64,000 nt of DNA. Source: Proteles cristata cristata (lineage: Eukaryota > Chordata > Mammalia > Carnivora > Hyaenidae). Below, one piece after another: positions 1 to 11,205 of this stretch. The stretch covers positions 310,001 to 374,000 of the forward strand of contig JAESUZ010000354.1 of NCBI GenBank assembly GCA_017311185.1. Reading direction: 5' to 3'. Numbering within the stretch: position 1 is the stretch's first letter; each line of letters starts with the position of its first letter. The notes beneath the pieces were generated by a model. That model saw nothing but the letters and a program-made list of their open reading frames with translations. It was not told the origin of the DNA and ran no database searches. The position numbers were made by a program, and so were the translations under genes.

Positions 1-41
<41 letters not shown>
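1..41. repeat. (ATG)n microsatellite
   Basis: Thirteen uninterrupted ATG units start at the first base, followed by AT and single-copy sequence. The array is cut by the window edge, so its full length is unknown. Uninterrupted arrays of this kind usually vary in length between individuals. Confidence 0.97.
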
Positions 42-1402
42 AAGTCACATTTGCAATACTAAGTATCTTCAAAATTTTTCCTGTACATACAATGAGATAA
101 TGTATCTCTTAAAATATCTCCCTAAATAGTGAGGCTTCCTGCACCTTTGTGACCAATTTCCCATAGTCACCCATATAAATTCCAGGATTATTATAATATT
201 TTTATTATTATTTTTGGATAGTGAGTAATGAGACTACATGAGGACAATCTCGAGAATGTCTAAACATTTTTGGAATCCATGTTATATAAGAATGCTAAAG
301 ACATTTTGAAGTTCAGCTCATCAATCTTTTATGTGACAAATGATGTAACAGTACAGAAATGCAAAGCAAACTAATAATCAAAAGGCAAAGGGAAATCAAG
401 GACACAGGCAAATATGAATCTACCCTTTCCTCAATGAGCATAACTCATGACTCTCCACAAGCACCAGAAACTCAACTCCCTTTATAAAAGAAGAGAATTA
501 TCACCTCCTGGTTTCCAGGGAAGGGTTCAACAACCCCAGGAAGGAAGATATACGAATGGCTTTGAAGACCACTGGGCTCGAGAACCAGAATGCCTCCATG
601 ATTTATTATCTTTACTTTTTCTGCTTCTCTTTATATAAGAGGAACTCAAATTTACAAAGAGAGTTAATCATCGGGCTGGGATTTTTAAGTAGTTCTTTTA
701 CTCACTCTGCTATACAGAATGTTTTCTACAGTGGAAATGGTGAGCGAATTCAGGGAATCACAAAAAGTTAGACATTCCAGAAAGTGCACATCCCATTAGT
801 TTTCTGGGACTAAACAGAAATATGTGATTGAAAACAGCCAACAGAGTATCAATATCATGCAATTTGAGACAGGGCTATATATTCCCTCTTCTTGAAGTAC
901 AGCATTTTTTCCCATGTTTACGTGCTTAGTACTTAGCATTTGTCAACAGGGATTGGCCGATGATCTCAGGATGGAACCTTGGATATGAGTTATACACTGG
1001 ATTTGAAAAGTACTGGAAGTCCCATGTTCACAGGAATAGGAACTTAAAGAACAAAGACATAGGATGTTAGGTCCCCAAAGTTATTATTTTGGTATACATG
1101 TTTTCTAGAAATGGTGCTTCTCTGAGCTCCAGAACCTAGATCTATATTTGATAAAAATACAAACCTTTAGTAATGAATTTGTTAATCAATGCCAAAACAA
1201 ATGTCTTCATCCAGGACTAAAATAGCATTTACTATTAATTTAATTATCTTTATATTGCATGGACCAATAAAGATATGTCAGCCACATGAACAGGTTTCAA
1301 TTTTAAGATATTTTTGTAAGTTCTGTTTATTTTTAAAGGCAAGTGACCAATCATTGTTAAATAACCAATGAAGATTTTTAATTTTTAAAAGTCAGCTCTC
1401 AT
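42..1402. other. Single-copy AT-rich DNA, no gene seen
   Basis: Short overlapping frames of 60-71 codons occur here. None has a recognisable domain or a credible splice context. No repeat family was recognised. Confidence 0.6.
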
Positions 1403-1612
1403 GGGACACCAGGGTGGCTAAGTCGGTTAAGCGTCCGACTTCAGCTCAGGTCATGATCTTGCAGTTCCTGAGTTCAAACCTCACGTCAGGCTGTGTGCTC
1501 ACAGCTCAAAGCATGGAGCCTGCTTCAGATTCTGCGTGCGTGTCTCTCTCTCTGCCCCGCTCCTGCCCACATTCTGTCTTTCTCAAAAATAAATAAGCAT
1601 TTTAAAAAAAAA
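1403..1612 (+). mobile_element. Felid CAN-SINE, first of a tandem pair
   Basis: A tRNA-like head (GGTGGCTAAGTCGGTTAAGC) is followed by the conserved TCAGGTCATGATCT block, a CT-rich stretch, AAATAAATAA and an A tail. A second SINE starts within 5 bases of the tail. The likely target duplication (AAAAGTCAGCTCT before, AAAAGTCAACTCT after) brackets both copies. Confidence 0.95.
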
Positions 1613-1615
1613 GTC

Positions 1616-1831
1616 GGGGCGCCTGGGTGGCTTAGTCGGTTAAGCGTCCGACTTTCGCTTAGGTCATGATCTCGCGGTTCCTGGGTTCAAGCCCCGAGTC
1701 GGGCTCTGTGCTGACTGCCAGCTCAGAGCCTGGAGCCTGTTTCAGAGTCTGTGACTCCCTCTCTCTCTGACCCTCCCCTGCTCACGCTGTCTCTCTCTCT
1801 CTCTCTCCTAGAAATAAATTAAAAAAAAAAA
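1616..1831 (+). mobile_element. Felid CAN-SINE, second of a tandem pair
   Basis: This copy begins with the canonical GGGGCGCCTGGGTGGC and keeps several CpGs (GCGTCCGACTT, CTCGCGGTTC, CCGAGTCGGG). It therefore looks younger than most SINE copies here. It ends in GAAATAAATT and an A tail. Copies of this family are made by L1 machinery acting in trans. Confidence 0.96.
1628..1694 (+). promoter_or_regulatory. Internal pol III promoter of a SINE (A and B boxes)
   Basis: TGGCTTAGTCGG at 1628-1639 fits the tRNA A-box pattern TRGCNNAGYNGG. GGTTCAAGCCC at 1684-1694 fits the B-box pattern GGTTCRANYCC. The spacing is tRNA-like, as expected for a tRNA-derived SINE. Sequence fit says nothing about whether it is transcribed. 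Confidence 0.75.
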
Positions 1832-3237
1832 GTCAACTCTTGCATCCTGTTAACACAATCTGGTGTAAACTACTTGTCAGTCTCTAAAACATCAGCAAAG
1901 TCAGTAGACCCATATCATATTGCATTAAGCACTGGGAGCAAAGAGAAATCCTCAGTTACTATGCTAGACATGAAAAGAACTGCCTCTCAGTTACTCTTTA
2001 CACTTCTGAGTGTCCTCTTTTGCATTTTCATTTAATTGATGGGTTTAGTTTTCATCCTGAAATTAAAAAAAATAATAATTTAATGTAAGAGAGCTCAGTG
2101 AGTACTATGTGGCAAAAAAGTATTTCTCACTGGCTAGTAGCAAAGACTCCAAGAATTAAACTGATAAAGACCATTTCAGTAAATGCTGATGGCAAAATCT
2201 CCTGTTAAGTTTGACATCCTTAATACTATAATCGAAGTATGCATTTATATTTATCAAAGTAAAACACAATAGCTTCCACATCCGATCTGTCATCATACTA
2301 CAGAAGTATTTGTATGTAGAAGGGTGGAAATTTATTTATTTTTTTTTTTTTAAAAATCAGTCTCCTCCCATAATAGCAAGGGTATAATTTAGATTACGTA
2401 AGTAATGATTTCGCTTGATGTTAAATTACCAAGCATAAAGCAGGACTAATTTTTCCCCCTAAATTATTTGGGCAAGAAAGCTGCCTGTCTGCTTTTTTTT
2501 TTCTTTTGCCAAGGTACGAGGGGTTAAAAGTTAATGGCTGGAAAGAAGTGAAGATTGTAGCCCACCTTCTACTGAGGAGGTATTTTAAAAACTACTGTGA
2601 TCCTTCTCAAAACACGTTCACTATGGACCAGACCCTTGATGCTAATTTCCCCTCATTCCAGTGTGGGTGGGTGCAAAATTATCTGTGTGTTCAGAGGCAG
2701 TCTGAAGGCAGAACCATCCAGAACAAATGCTAAGGGCCACAAATCAAAGCAGGAGTAAGAGAGGAGAATGGTCACTGGAGGCCTTTGCTTGGGTCCAGAC
2801 CTTAGCACAGAGCATAGTAAATCTGACTCAAGTCTGCTCAAGAAATACCTCCTGTACATTCAACATCTTTATTTACAAAGTGGAGAAGGAATAGCCCTAA
2901 TGGGATATGGGGAATAGGCTGGTGTTCAGAAAGTAATTGCCAAATTGCCTCTGACATGGGCTCTGCTGGGGATAGGGGACTGCATAGGGCCAAAAGCCCA
3001 GAGGAAGGCCTAAATGTGAGGAGTTGCTTCATACATCTGAGGTGCTTTGGTTCAAAAGGCTAATAGCAAAGCTTATATTTGAAGGGCAGTTCAGAGCTCT
3101 GAGCCATGTGATAGGCATAAGATCAAAAGAGTATCAATTAAATGAACATTTGAAAAGGTGATTAATCTTGTGGATCATCAGGAAAGGAAAAATAGAACCA
3201 CAATGATGTACCTAAAAACATAAACTAAGTTGCTGAA
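1832..3237. other. Single-copy DNA, no gene seen
   Basis: AT-rich sequence with T runs near 2339-2352 and 2492-2503. The 75-codon frame at 2506-2733 resembles nothing I know. No repeat family was recognised. Confidence 0.55.
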
Positions 3238-3715
3238 ATTACAAAGACTGACAATACCAAGTGCTGTCAAGTATACATGAAGTATACACATCCATATAAC
3301 CCAGAACCTCCAGTCCTAGATGGATAGTCAACAGACATGCATAGATATGTATATCAAGGGGCTTGTTTAAAAATATTAAGAGTGGTATTATTGGTAAAAG
3401 CCTTAAGCTAGAAAAAGAACAAATATCCATCAAAAGTAAAATCATAAACATGGCATACCATGGAATATCATACGGTAATAAAAATGAATGGGCTGATACT
3501 TAATAGGAAAACCTGCATGAATTGCATGAACAAAATGTTGAACAAAAGCCAGATACAAAATAATATACTCTCTCTGATTCCATTTAGTTAAATGTCAAAA
3601 ACAAGTAAAACTGATCTATGTTGTTAGAAGTCAGGATAGTGACTACTTTGGGTGTTACTTCCAGGAAAGGGGCATGAGGAAGATATGGTGGGCTTCCCAT
3701 GCTAAGCATGCTCTA
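3238..3715 (+). mobile_element. Old L1 (L1M-type) 3' fragment
   Basis: The order of motifs matches the end of L1 ORF2 and its 3' UTR: GACAATACCAAGTGCTGTCA, then the 'amino acids ...KNEWADT' zone around CATGGAATATCATACGGTAA, AAGCCAGATACAAAATA, a GATTCCATTTAGTTAAATG block, and a GTCAGGATAGTGACTACTTT block. It is heavily diverged, lacks a poly(A) tail and codes for nothing. Confidence 0.7.
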
Positions 3716-3825
3716 GATCTAGATCTGAGGTAGGACCTAATATGGGTATGTCAGAGGCGTTGTCTGGACCAGTTCTACAAATCCTGGCCAAGAGCCCATC
3801 CCTCCACTAGAGAACTGGCAGCTTT

Positions 3826-4044
3826 TTTAAAAATATTTTTTAATGTTTTTTTATTTATTTCTGAGAAAGACAGATTGAGCAGCAGAGGGTCAGAGAGAGA
3901 GGGAGACACAGAATCCAAAACAGTCTCCAGGCTCTGAGCTAGCTGTCAGTACAGAGCCCGACGCGGGGCTCGAACCCACAAACTGTGAGATTATGACCTG
4001 AGCCAAAGTTGGACACTTAACCAACTGAGCCACCCAGGCACCCC
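3826..4044 (-). mobile_element. Felid CAN-SINE
   Basis: The reverse complement carries the tRNA-like head (GAGCCACCCAGGCACCCC at the right end), the CATGAC-type middle block and a T-rich left end. A GCTTTT-containing motif on both flanks (CAGCTTTTTT, CGGCTTTTAT) may be a weak target duplication. Confidence 0.93.
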
Positions 4045-4082
4045 GGCTTTTATTTTTAACTGTGCTCTATTTGTCATTTTCT

Positions 4083-4252
4083 CTGTGATCTTGGGGGTAA
4101 CAAACTTGAATTCTCTAATACCTGATTTTCTCATCTATAACATGGAAGTATCCTGTAGCTTTATTAGAAAGATTCAACGAAAGAGGGAAAACAGCCAGTA
4201 ATGCACTTAGTACAATTCCTGGTACACAGTTGGTAATCAAATCAACAAATAT
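4083..4252 (+). mobile_element. MIR SINE remnant
   Basis: TGTGATCTTGGG, GATTTTCTCATCTATAACAT and a late CTTAGTACAATTCCTGGTA follow the order of the MIR 3' half (ancient tRNA-derived SINE with a core domain). Divergence is high. Confidence 0.65.
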
Positions 4253-4860
4253 AGGTTCTTTTGTGACTTCCTTCTCTTATCCAGTTAGCTTTCATGAAAG
4301 ACTGTTTGAAAATCAAAAAATAAAGATCTCATTTTCTCCATTTATTAACAACATCATAGGAAATTCTTTTTCACGTCCATATCTGTGAACAAGGAGATCT
4401 GTTACTGCAACAGGGAAAGAAACATGGCATGGATGTGGCCTCAGTTTCTTAAACTAAGCAGATTACAGAGAATGAAGGCAAACATTCAAAACAGGGTCTT
4501 AAGACCCATGAGAAAATAAAAAATACTGCATCTCAGGGTTGGAAGGTTGGGTCAGATGCAGAGAGAGAAAGACAGGTTCTAGCAATGAAGAACAAGTAAT
4601 AATTTAAATTTATTTCCCCTAGCCAAATCTTTTTAACCATCACCAGGGAGAAGATATGTTTGTACATACGGGAAAAAGATCCACTGTTAATTTTGAACAG
4701 AAAAAATATACAAAGAAAAGTTTATAATGCTAAAGTCATTTTGGACAAACATATAGTTAATCAACAGCAGAATGTATGTATTCCAAGATGGATCTGATTC
4801 TGAAATAACCTGCTCTAGAAAATGGTGTGGTATCCTTGGCTCTATTCACAACTACAACTC
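4253..4860. other. Single-copy DNA, no gene seen
   Basis: No recognisable repeat or coding pattern. It runs up to the poly(T) tract at 4861. Confidence 0.5.
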
Positions 4861-5620
4861 TTTTTTTTTTTTTTTTTTTTGACATACAACAGAAGTTTTG
4901 AGCAAATGAAAATGCTAAAGTACAGATTTCTGACTTGTGGGAAAGTAGCTAAGAAGAAATAGAAGGGAAAGTCAATTCCTTCGAAGACACTGCACTGACT
5001 AGGGGGCCAGTGGGCTACCAAGTCTCCCCAACCTAGAAAGGTAAAGGAAGACACAAAACTGCCAAACTGCTTGCATACAGGTCCAGAGTTCAAAGATACT
5101 TCCTTGGAATAAGAAAGGACAATGGAAATGTACTTAGCCTGGGGGAAATTAGAATGTGAGATAACCCCTTGGCTCCAACAAGCTCCCTGCCCTTGAGAAA
5201 GTGGTCCTGGAATCCAAATGGGCACCAATAAAGTGGCCACCCATGACAGCCACCATGCTATGGCAGTGCAGGTATAGGTAACAGGCACCTAGATTTGATG
5301 ACAGCCAGAACTTAAGACCACTTAGTACGTCTGAGGTAACAGTGGTTTACAATACTTGTCTTCGAGTTTTCAGTAAACACTGGGACAGAGCTAGAATTCT
5401 AGCAAATTCACTGACAAGAATCAGCTGTGAGAACACCCTACCACCTTGCACCATTCCAATTACACACCGTTCCGATTCCTTACTTTCTGCCTCCCCCTCG
5501 TTGTCCAAATAACAAGTCAATAATTTCCACAGCTGATCTGACTGGTTTTCGTCAATGTCCTCCTCCTTGGGTTGGTCTTTAAGTACAGAGAGACACAGCT
5601 GTGTGTTCCTCGCTCATGGG
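4861..5620 (-). pseudogene. Possible processed pseudogene (retrocopy) of an unidentified gene
   Basis: Read on the minus strand, an 88-codon frame with no stop runs from about 5613 to a TAA at 5349-5347. It includes an acidic stretch KEEDIDENQSDQLWKLL and ends in LLKTRRQVL. About 470 nt of non-repeat sequence follow, then a pure run of 20 A (20 T on the plus strand, 4861-4880), as expected of a reverse-transcribed mRNA. Upstream the frame meets a TGA at 5616-5614. Just beyond, another frame reads KEVRILYLAHERGTHSC, which could mean a frameshift. The 148-codon frame at 4842-5288 reads into the A run and is probably untranslated sequence. Against this call: I saw no AATAAA next to the A run and no clear target duplication, and I do not recognise the protein. 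A chance open frame beside a poly(T) microsatellite remains possible. Confidence 0.35.
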
Positions 5621-6067
5621 CCAAATACAGAATACGGACTTCTTTCTCTTCATTCACCAACTCAGTGATTCAATTGGAAAAGTGTGACCAAACCTGCCTA
5701 GCCCAATTTGTGTTTTATAAGCCAGGTTGTTTATTGCTAATGTTCTGTTACTCCCTGGATATGTACAAATTTTTCCTCCTAATTTTGGTCACATTATGTT
5801 AATAGAATCTGAAGCTAGATTTAGTGGTTATAACTACCATGACCATGGGTATGGCTTTTTGCTGTTATTGATTTTTTTTTCTCTTCTTATTTCTCTGTAT
5901 AAATAAGTGTAGGAAGGCTGTTATAAAATTTCTTCAGGGGGATTTTCATTTACAACTGAATGGTGACAACCATAAGGGCTTTTATATTTCAATTAGCAAA
6001 ACAGAAACAAACATGGGTGGGTGGCACACAAGAAATCAGACACCCTATTGCTTAATGAAATGTGCCT
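5621..6067. other. Single-copy DNA, no clear feature
   Basis: It may hold the 5' part of the candidate retrocopy, but I cannot set a boundary. Otherwise it is AT-rich DNA with a T run near 5870. Confidence 0.4.
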
Positions 6068-6172
6068 TCTTCCTGCCTCCATTCATCCATCTCTGCCTTT
6101 CTCCCTCCCTCCCCTCCTCTCTTTCCCTCTCCCTCCCTCTCTCCTTCTCTCCTCCCTACCTCCTGTCTCTAA
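6068..6172. repeat. CT-rich (polypyrimidine) tract
   Basis: About 100 bases made almost entirely of C and T, with CCCTCCCT and CTCCTTCTCTCC motifs. It is a low-complexity tract; the 68-codon frame across it is an artefact of composition. Confidence 0.85.
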
Positions 6173-6427
6173 CATATGAAACAAGCAATCTGCATCTTAT
6201 GATGAGAAGTCACAGGTAGAAAAAATATAGACATTGGAAGAAGTTCTCCCAAATCTTTATTTCCATTGCCAAACATTTACTTGCACAGTGGTCCTATGGT
6301 ATAACAAAAAAAAAAAAAAAATACAGAATTTGAAGCCAGAAAACCTGTGTAGCTACCCCAGGCCATGTTTACTTAACCTCTCTTAATTGTTGTACCCTCT
6401 ATGGTAATTTTAATAGGTCATAGAACA

Positions 6428-6655
6428 AAGTGGCTGTGAAAGAGGGCTCTTGAAGTCAGGTTACCTGAGTCATAAGCCACTCATGGACTTGTACTTTCAG
6501 TGTGACCTTAGGAAGTTATTGATAGCAGTTTCGCCCTCTGGAGAACAGGGATGATAACAGTACCTACTATATGGGGTTATGGAAATTAAATAAATCAGGC
6601 AATAGAAAGCATACAGTGCCTCATGTAAAGGAAGAGCCCAATCAATGATATTAGT
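6428..6655 (+). mobile_element. MIR SINE
   Basis: AGTGTGACCTTAGGAAGTTA, GATAACAGTACCTACTATAT, GGTTATGGAAATTAAATAAA and CATACAGTGCCTCATGTAAA follow the MIR consensus in order, almost full length. The element is old and diverged. Confidence 0.8.
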
Positions 6656-7532
6656 AGAGTACTCATAAAAATAATTTACAAAATGAAAAGTGTTGTCAAA
6701 GTTTCTGTTCTTTTAGAGTTTTTCATGAGAGACATGGAACAATCCAAGGCTGGGTACATAAAAAGATCAAGAGCATACTCGTATCCCAGCCCTAAAAATA
6801 ATGGTTAAACTGATGGTGACACAGGATGTATTCATACAAAAGTAATGATCAAGATCCAAGTGCAGACTACGGGCTAAATTTGCCCTTCCAACAAGTCCAT
6901 GTTACAGGACATGTGATGAGGGTGACTTGGGAATACATATGGCAAGTTCTGAAGCTTGCATATGGGATTGGGTCAGAGAGAACATAATTACAGTAGAAGA
7001 GTAGGAAGTAGGATTCAGGAGGCCAGAAGGAAGCAGATTTTATGTTCAGAGGCTCTGGAGGGCAAAAAGGTAGTGAGGAAAAAAGATGAATTCAGTGTGT
7101 TATCTTAGAATTATTAAACAGGCAGGGATATATAGAGAAAAGATAGGACCCAGGAGCCACAGGAGCAAGGGAGTATTTATGAAACAATCCCAATGCTCCA
7201 ATGTGCTTGGGCACCATGAGTTATCCTGTACAGGTATGATGTAAATCAACTGATGTGTATGAGTGCATGAGTGTATGTTCACATGTATATCTCTATGTAT
7301 TCCTCCATTTGTGCACCAAATCTCTCCTAGAGAATGTAAAATTAATATGCTATAGGCTCATATTTGCATGATTAAAAAAAGATACTATGGTAGCAAATGA
7401 CTTAAATACAGGTAAATCAGGTATTTCCAAACCAGATGAATTCTAGTGAGAATAAAAATACAAGTGGAAAAAAAATCCATTGAAGGTCTCTTTTTTAGCT
7501 ATTATGATCACACTATACATTTTAATTAGAAT
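6656..7532. other. Single-copy DNA, no gene seen
   Basis: No repeat or coding pattern recognised. A 17-base A run lies to the left at about 6305-6321. Confidence 0.5.
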
Positions 7533-7737
7533 AGCTAATATCTATCCATTGTTAAGAAGGCATTAAGCACTACTGTATACACTTTTTATCTGTTCATTTA
7601 TTTGTTTGATTTTCAAAACATTCCTCTAAGACATAGCCCATTATTACCCTATTAAGGAAACTAAGACAACATTAAATAGTATTACACAGCTAAGAAGTGG
7701 TAGAGCTGGAATGGGCAATCAGGTTCTGGAGCCAAAA
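7533..7737 (+). mobile_element. MIR SINE remnant
   Basis: GCATTAAGCACTACTGTATA, ATTATTACCCTATTAAGGAA and ATTACACAGCTAAGAAGTGG match the MIR core and right half in order. A separate DNA transposon relic follows within about 60 bases. Confidence 0.75.
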
Positions 7738-7798
7738 TAATTCCTCCCCACCTTGCCAAAGGTATAGATACTCATCATCTGTGGGCCCTGGGAAAGGT

Positions 7799-7936
7799 GA
7801 AAAACACAGACTCTTGAATCCCACACCCAGTAATGGTGCCTTAAGTCTAGGACAGGGCCCAGGATTTTGCATTTCAAACAAGCTCCCAAGGATGCTTGAG
7901 GCTGTGGCCTATGGATCGCATTTTGAGTAGCATCAC
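7799..7936 (+). mobile_element. MER5A-like hAT DNA transposon relic
   Basis: CACAGACTCTTGAATCCCA, GGGCCCAGGATTTTGCATTT and CAAACAAGCTCCCAAGGATG, ending near TTTTGAGTAGCATCACT, follow the MER5 consensus. This is a short non-autonomous hAT-Charlie element with no coding capacity. Confidence 0.7.
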
Positions 7937-8497
7937 TCTATTACGTTATTTCTATTGTTGGATAAAAGAAAATGAAATACCATAATACATAAAAGTGAGC
8001 TCTCATTTTCAAAATGTTTACAGTTCATTTCCAGGCAATATTCTCAAGCATTGATATGAGTATTATAGATTTAGCCCAAAAGTATAAGCTTGTTCACCAA
8101 GCATGATAATAGAATATTTGAACCTATACCAATATTTAGGACTCACGCTGTTTTATTTTTTCTCTCAGTTATCCCAGTATTTCCCCCTCTACATCTCTTC
8201 TGTCTTGAATAACAACTTATGGGCTTAGCATACTAATTGAAGCATATCAATATTGCAAGGAACTTAATGTAAATGACAGGAGACACTTGGAAACATATCG
8301 AGGGCCTCTTCTTATACTTTATTGCAACAGTCAGAATCCAGCATGATAAACAACAACAATAACAAAATTCACATAAATCCTAACCATCTTCAGTGTTTGT
8401 GCAGAGGGAAGAAAAGGAGTTATAGTAATCTGGTAAAAATATATCTGTTCGGTTCCCTCATGGGAAATGTTCTAAATGTTGAAGAAAAAAATGTATG
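7937..8497. other. Single-copy DNA, no gene seen
   Basis: AT-rich sequence, no pattern recognised, up to the left end of the long L1. Confidence 0.5.
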
Positions 8498-8809
8498 AGT
8501 AATGGAGACTTCTCATTCTAGTAAGATGCCGCAGACATATTGTTTCCCGAGTCTTCCTGCTAAGTGTAACCAGAAAATCTTCATATTACATAGAAAATAA
8601 ACATAATGAGATTTTGAGAAGCAGAGGGAAAAAGGCAAACCAGCCAGGAACCTCAAAGCCTCCAGCATGACACAGTGCTAAGTTCTCCGGACTTACTTTC
8701 TGCTTCATATATCCCAGACTTAGGACTGGAAAAGCCGGTGACTCAGGAACACCAAAGGGTACAGGGAAAAACAAAATAAAACAAAACAAAAACCCAAAGC
8801 CTGCTCTTT

Positions 8810-8836
<27 letters not shown>
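8810..8836. repeat. (CA)n microsatellite
   Basis: About 13 CA units inside the 5' UTR-like part of the old L1, directly after an A/C-rich stretch (AAACAAAACAAAAACCC). Confidence 0.93.
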
Positions 8837-8841
<5 letters not shown>

Positions 8842-9623
8842 GGACAGCCCAGTAGGACAAAGGCTTTTAGACAAAACCACTTACACCAAACAGGGAGAAC
8901 TATGGACCTACCACTAAACTCAGCAGCAAAGGCTGAGCAGGCACCAGCATTGCTACCCTCTCCAGGCTGTGTTGAGGCATGTGGCGCCACCAGGGTGGCA
9001 TCAGAGAAGACTAAGTAGGAAGCTGAGACTTTCAGTCTCGCCAGGTGGCAATGAGGCCACATCTGTGTTGCATCAGTGGAGGCAAAATGGTCTGTGGACT
9101 TGTAGCCCCATCAGCAATAATAAGGTGCCCCAGCTCCCTTCTGGGACAGTGTCACTAGAGGCCAGGCGGAATTAGGACTTTGACCACCATCCAGAAGTAA
9201 AGACCACCCCGTGCTTGCTATGGTGTCCGTGGAAGCTACAAGAGCAACTTTAACAAGTCATCCCTGAACCTTTCAGGCAGGGTGGTATCAGCAAAAGCCT
9301 GGTGAGATGTTAGGACTCCTGTCTCATGCAGCAGTCATGAGGATCCTCTCCTAGGGGGTAAACAGAGGCTGAGTGGGGAACCTGGATTTTTAGCCCCACC
9401 TGGAAGGAACGAAGCCATTCACTCCTTTGCCAGTTGGAGCAGTGCTGGAGAAAATCAGCTAAAACAAAAGGTATGAATCAGATCCTGAGTCTCATAACAA
9501 AGTGCAAAATAAATCACCTGTCATAACAAGAATATTTCAAATCTCACCTTCAATGAAAAAACAATCAGTAGGCACTAACACCAAGATGATGGGAATGTTA
9601 AAATTATATGACAAAGCTTGTTT

Positions 9624-9838
9624 TTTAAAAAATTTTTTTAATGTTTATTTATTTTTGAGAGAGAGGGAGAGACAGAGCATGAGTGAAGGAAGAGGCAAAG
9701 AGAGAGGGAGACACAGAATCCAAAGCAGGCTCCAGGCTGTTAGCACAGAGCCCAGTGCGGTGCTTGAACCCATGAACCGTGAGTTCATGATATGAGCTGA
9801 AGTCAGATGCTTAGCCGAACGAGCCACCCAAGTGCCCC
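9624..9838 (-). mobile_element. Felid CAN-SINE inside the old L1
   Basis: The reverse-complement head (GAGCCACCCAAGTGCCCC) is at the right end and TTTTTTAATGTTTATTTATT at the left. The flanks TATGACAAAGCTT and TATCTGACAAAGATTTT look like a decayed target duplication, so the L1 was interrupted after it had inserted. Confidence 0.93.
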
Positions 9839-11117
9839 TATCTGACAAAGATTTTAAAGCCATCAACATAAAAATGAGTCTATGAGCAATTCTGAACAGA
9901 CTTGAAACAATTTTCTTAAATCCCACCCAAGAAATAGAGAATATATTTTAAAAAATTGAAATACTGGAATTGAAACATGCAATAACTGAAATAAAAATCT
10001 CAATGGATATAGGCTCAACAACAGAATAGGAGGAGACTGGGAAAAATCAGTGAATTCAAAAAGAGAACAATGGAAACTATCCAATTTGAATAACAGAGAG
10101 AAAATAGATGGGAAAACAAAATGAACAGAGCCTCAGGGAACTGTGTGGCATTATAAAAAAGAAGATCTAACATTCATGTCATTGGAATCCCAAAAGGAGA
10201 GAAGAAAAATCATGGAACTTAAAAAGTAGTCAAAAACGAGAAACCACACACCTCCCAAATTTGGCATAAAAAACACAAACATATAGATTTAAGAAGTGAG
10301 CAAACCCCAAACAGGATAAATTGAGGCCTAGACAAACCATAGTCAAAATTTTGAAAAATCAAAACCAAGAAACCTTGAAAGAAACAAGAGAGAAATGGCA
10401 CCTTTCTGATAGCACAAATAAACAAGAATGACAGTTGATTTCTCATCAGTGAGCATGGAGGCCTAAAAGAAGTAGCACAATATTTTTTAAGTGTTTAGAA
10501 AAGATCTGCCAACCCATAATTCAAACATCAGTGAAAATATCCTTCAAGAATGCACAAGAAATCAAGACATTCTCAAAGAGAGTAAGTGAATCAGTAGACC
10601 TAACCTAAAGGAATGGTTCATAGAAGTTTCTAAACAGAAGGGAACGAAGGAAGAATAAAAGATGGAGTCTTGGGACATGAAGAAGGATAAAAGGATAGGA
10701 ACAGTGAAACTACGAGTAAACGAAATGCATACTTCTCTTGAGTTTTGGAAATTATGTCTGATGGTTGAAGCAAAAATTATAATACTCTCTGATGTGGCAC
10801 TATATGTATAGAGAAAATATTTAGGAAAATTATATGATAAACTGGAAAAGATCAAGGGCAATAAAAGGAGGTAGGTAAGGTTTCTACAGTTCACTCAAGC
10901 CGGTGATTTATACTAATAGTCGAGTTATATATATATAATATAATACACAGAGTAATCACTGAAAAAGCTATCCAAGACAATGCAATCTAAATCACTCCAG
11001 ATAAATCAAAATTTTCTTCCAAAAAAATTTCACATAGCCCATAAGAAGGCAGAAAAAAACAGAAATAAAAAAACACAGAGAACAAATAGAAGACCAAAAA
11101 AGGCAGATCTATATTTA

Positions 11118-11205
11118 CACTTAATGTAAATAAGTGTAAATATATTTACTTAATGTAAATAGTCTAAGTATACTAATTAAATAATAAAGTATACTAATTA
11201 AAATA
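11118..11205. repeat. Local AT-rich tandem duplications within L1
   Basis: ACTTAATGTAAATA occurs twice and AAGTATACTAATTAAA occurs twice within about 90 bases. They look like slippage duplications inside the L1 endonuclease region. Confidence 0.75.

Noticed and set aside
3711..3727. TCTAGATCTAGATCT palindromic repeat as an operator-like site
   Set aside because: Short repeat at the decayed end of an L1M fragment in a mammalian genome; no reason to infer a binding site.
4842..5288. 148-codon minus-strand frame, the longest in the window
   Set aside because: It reads into the poly(A) run as a Lys tract and has no domain. If the retrocopy is real, this part is 3' UTR.
6013..6219. 68-codon frame with Ser/Leu/Pro repeats
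   Set aside because: It is produced by the CT-rich low-complexity tract at 6068-6172.
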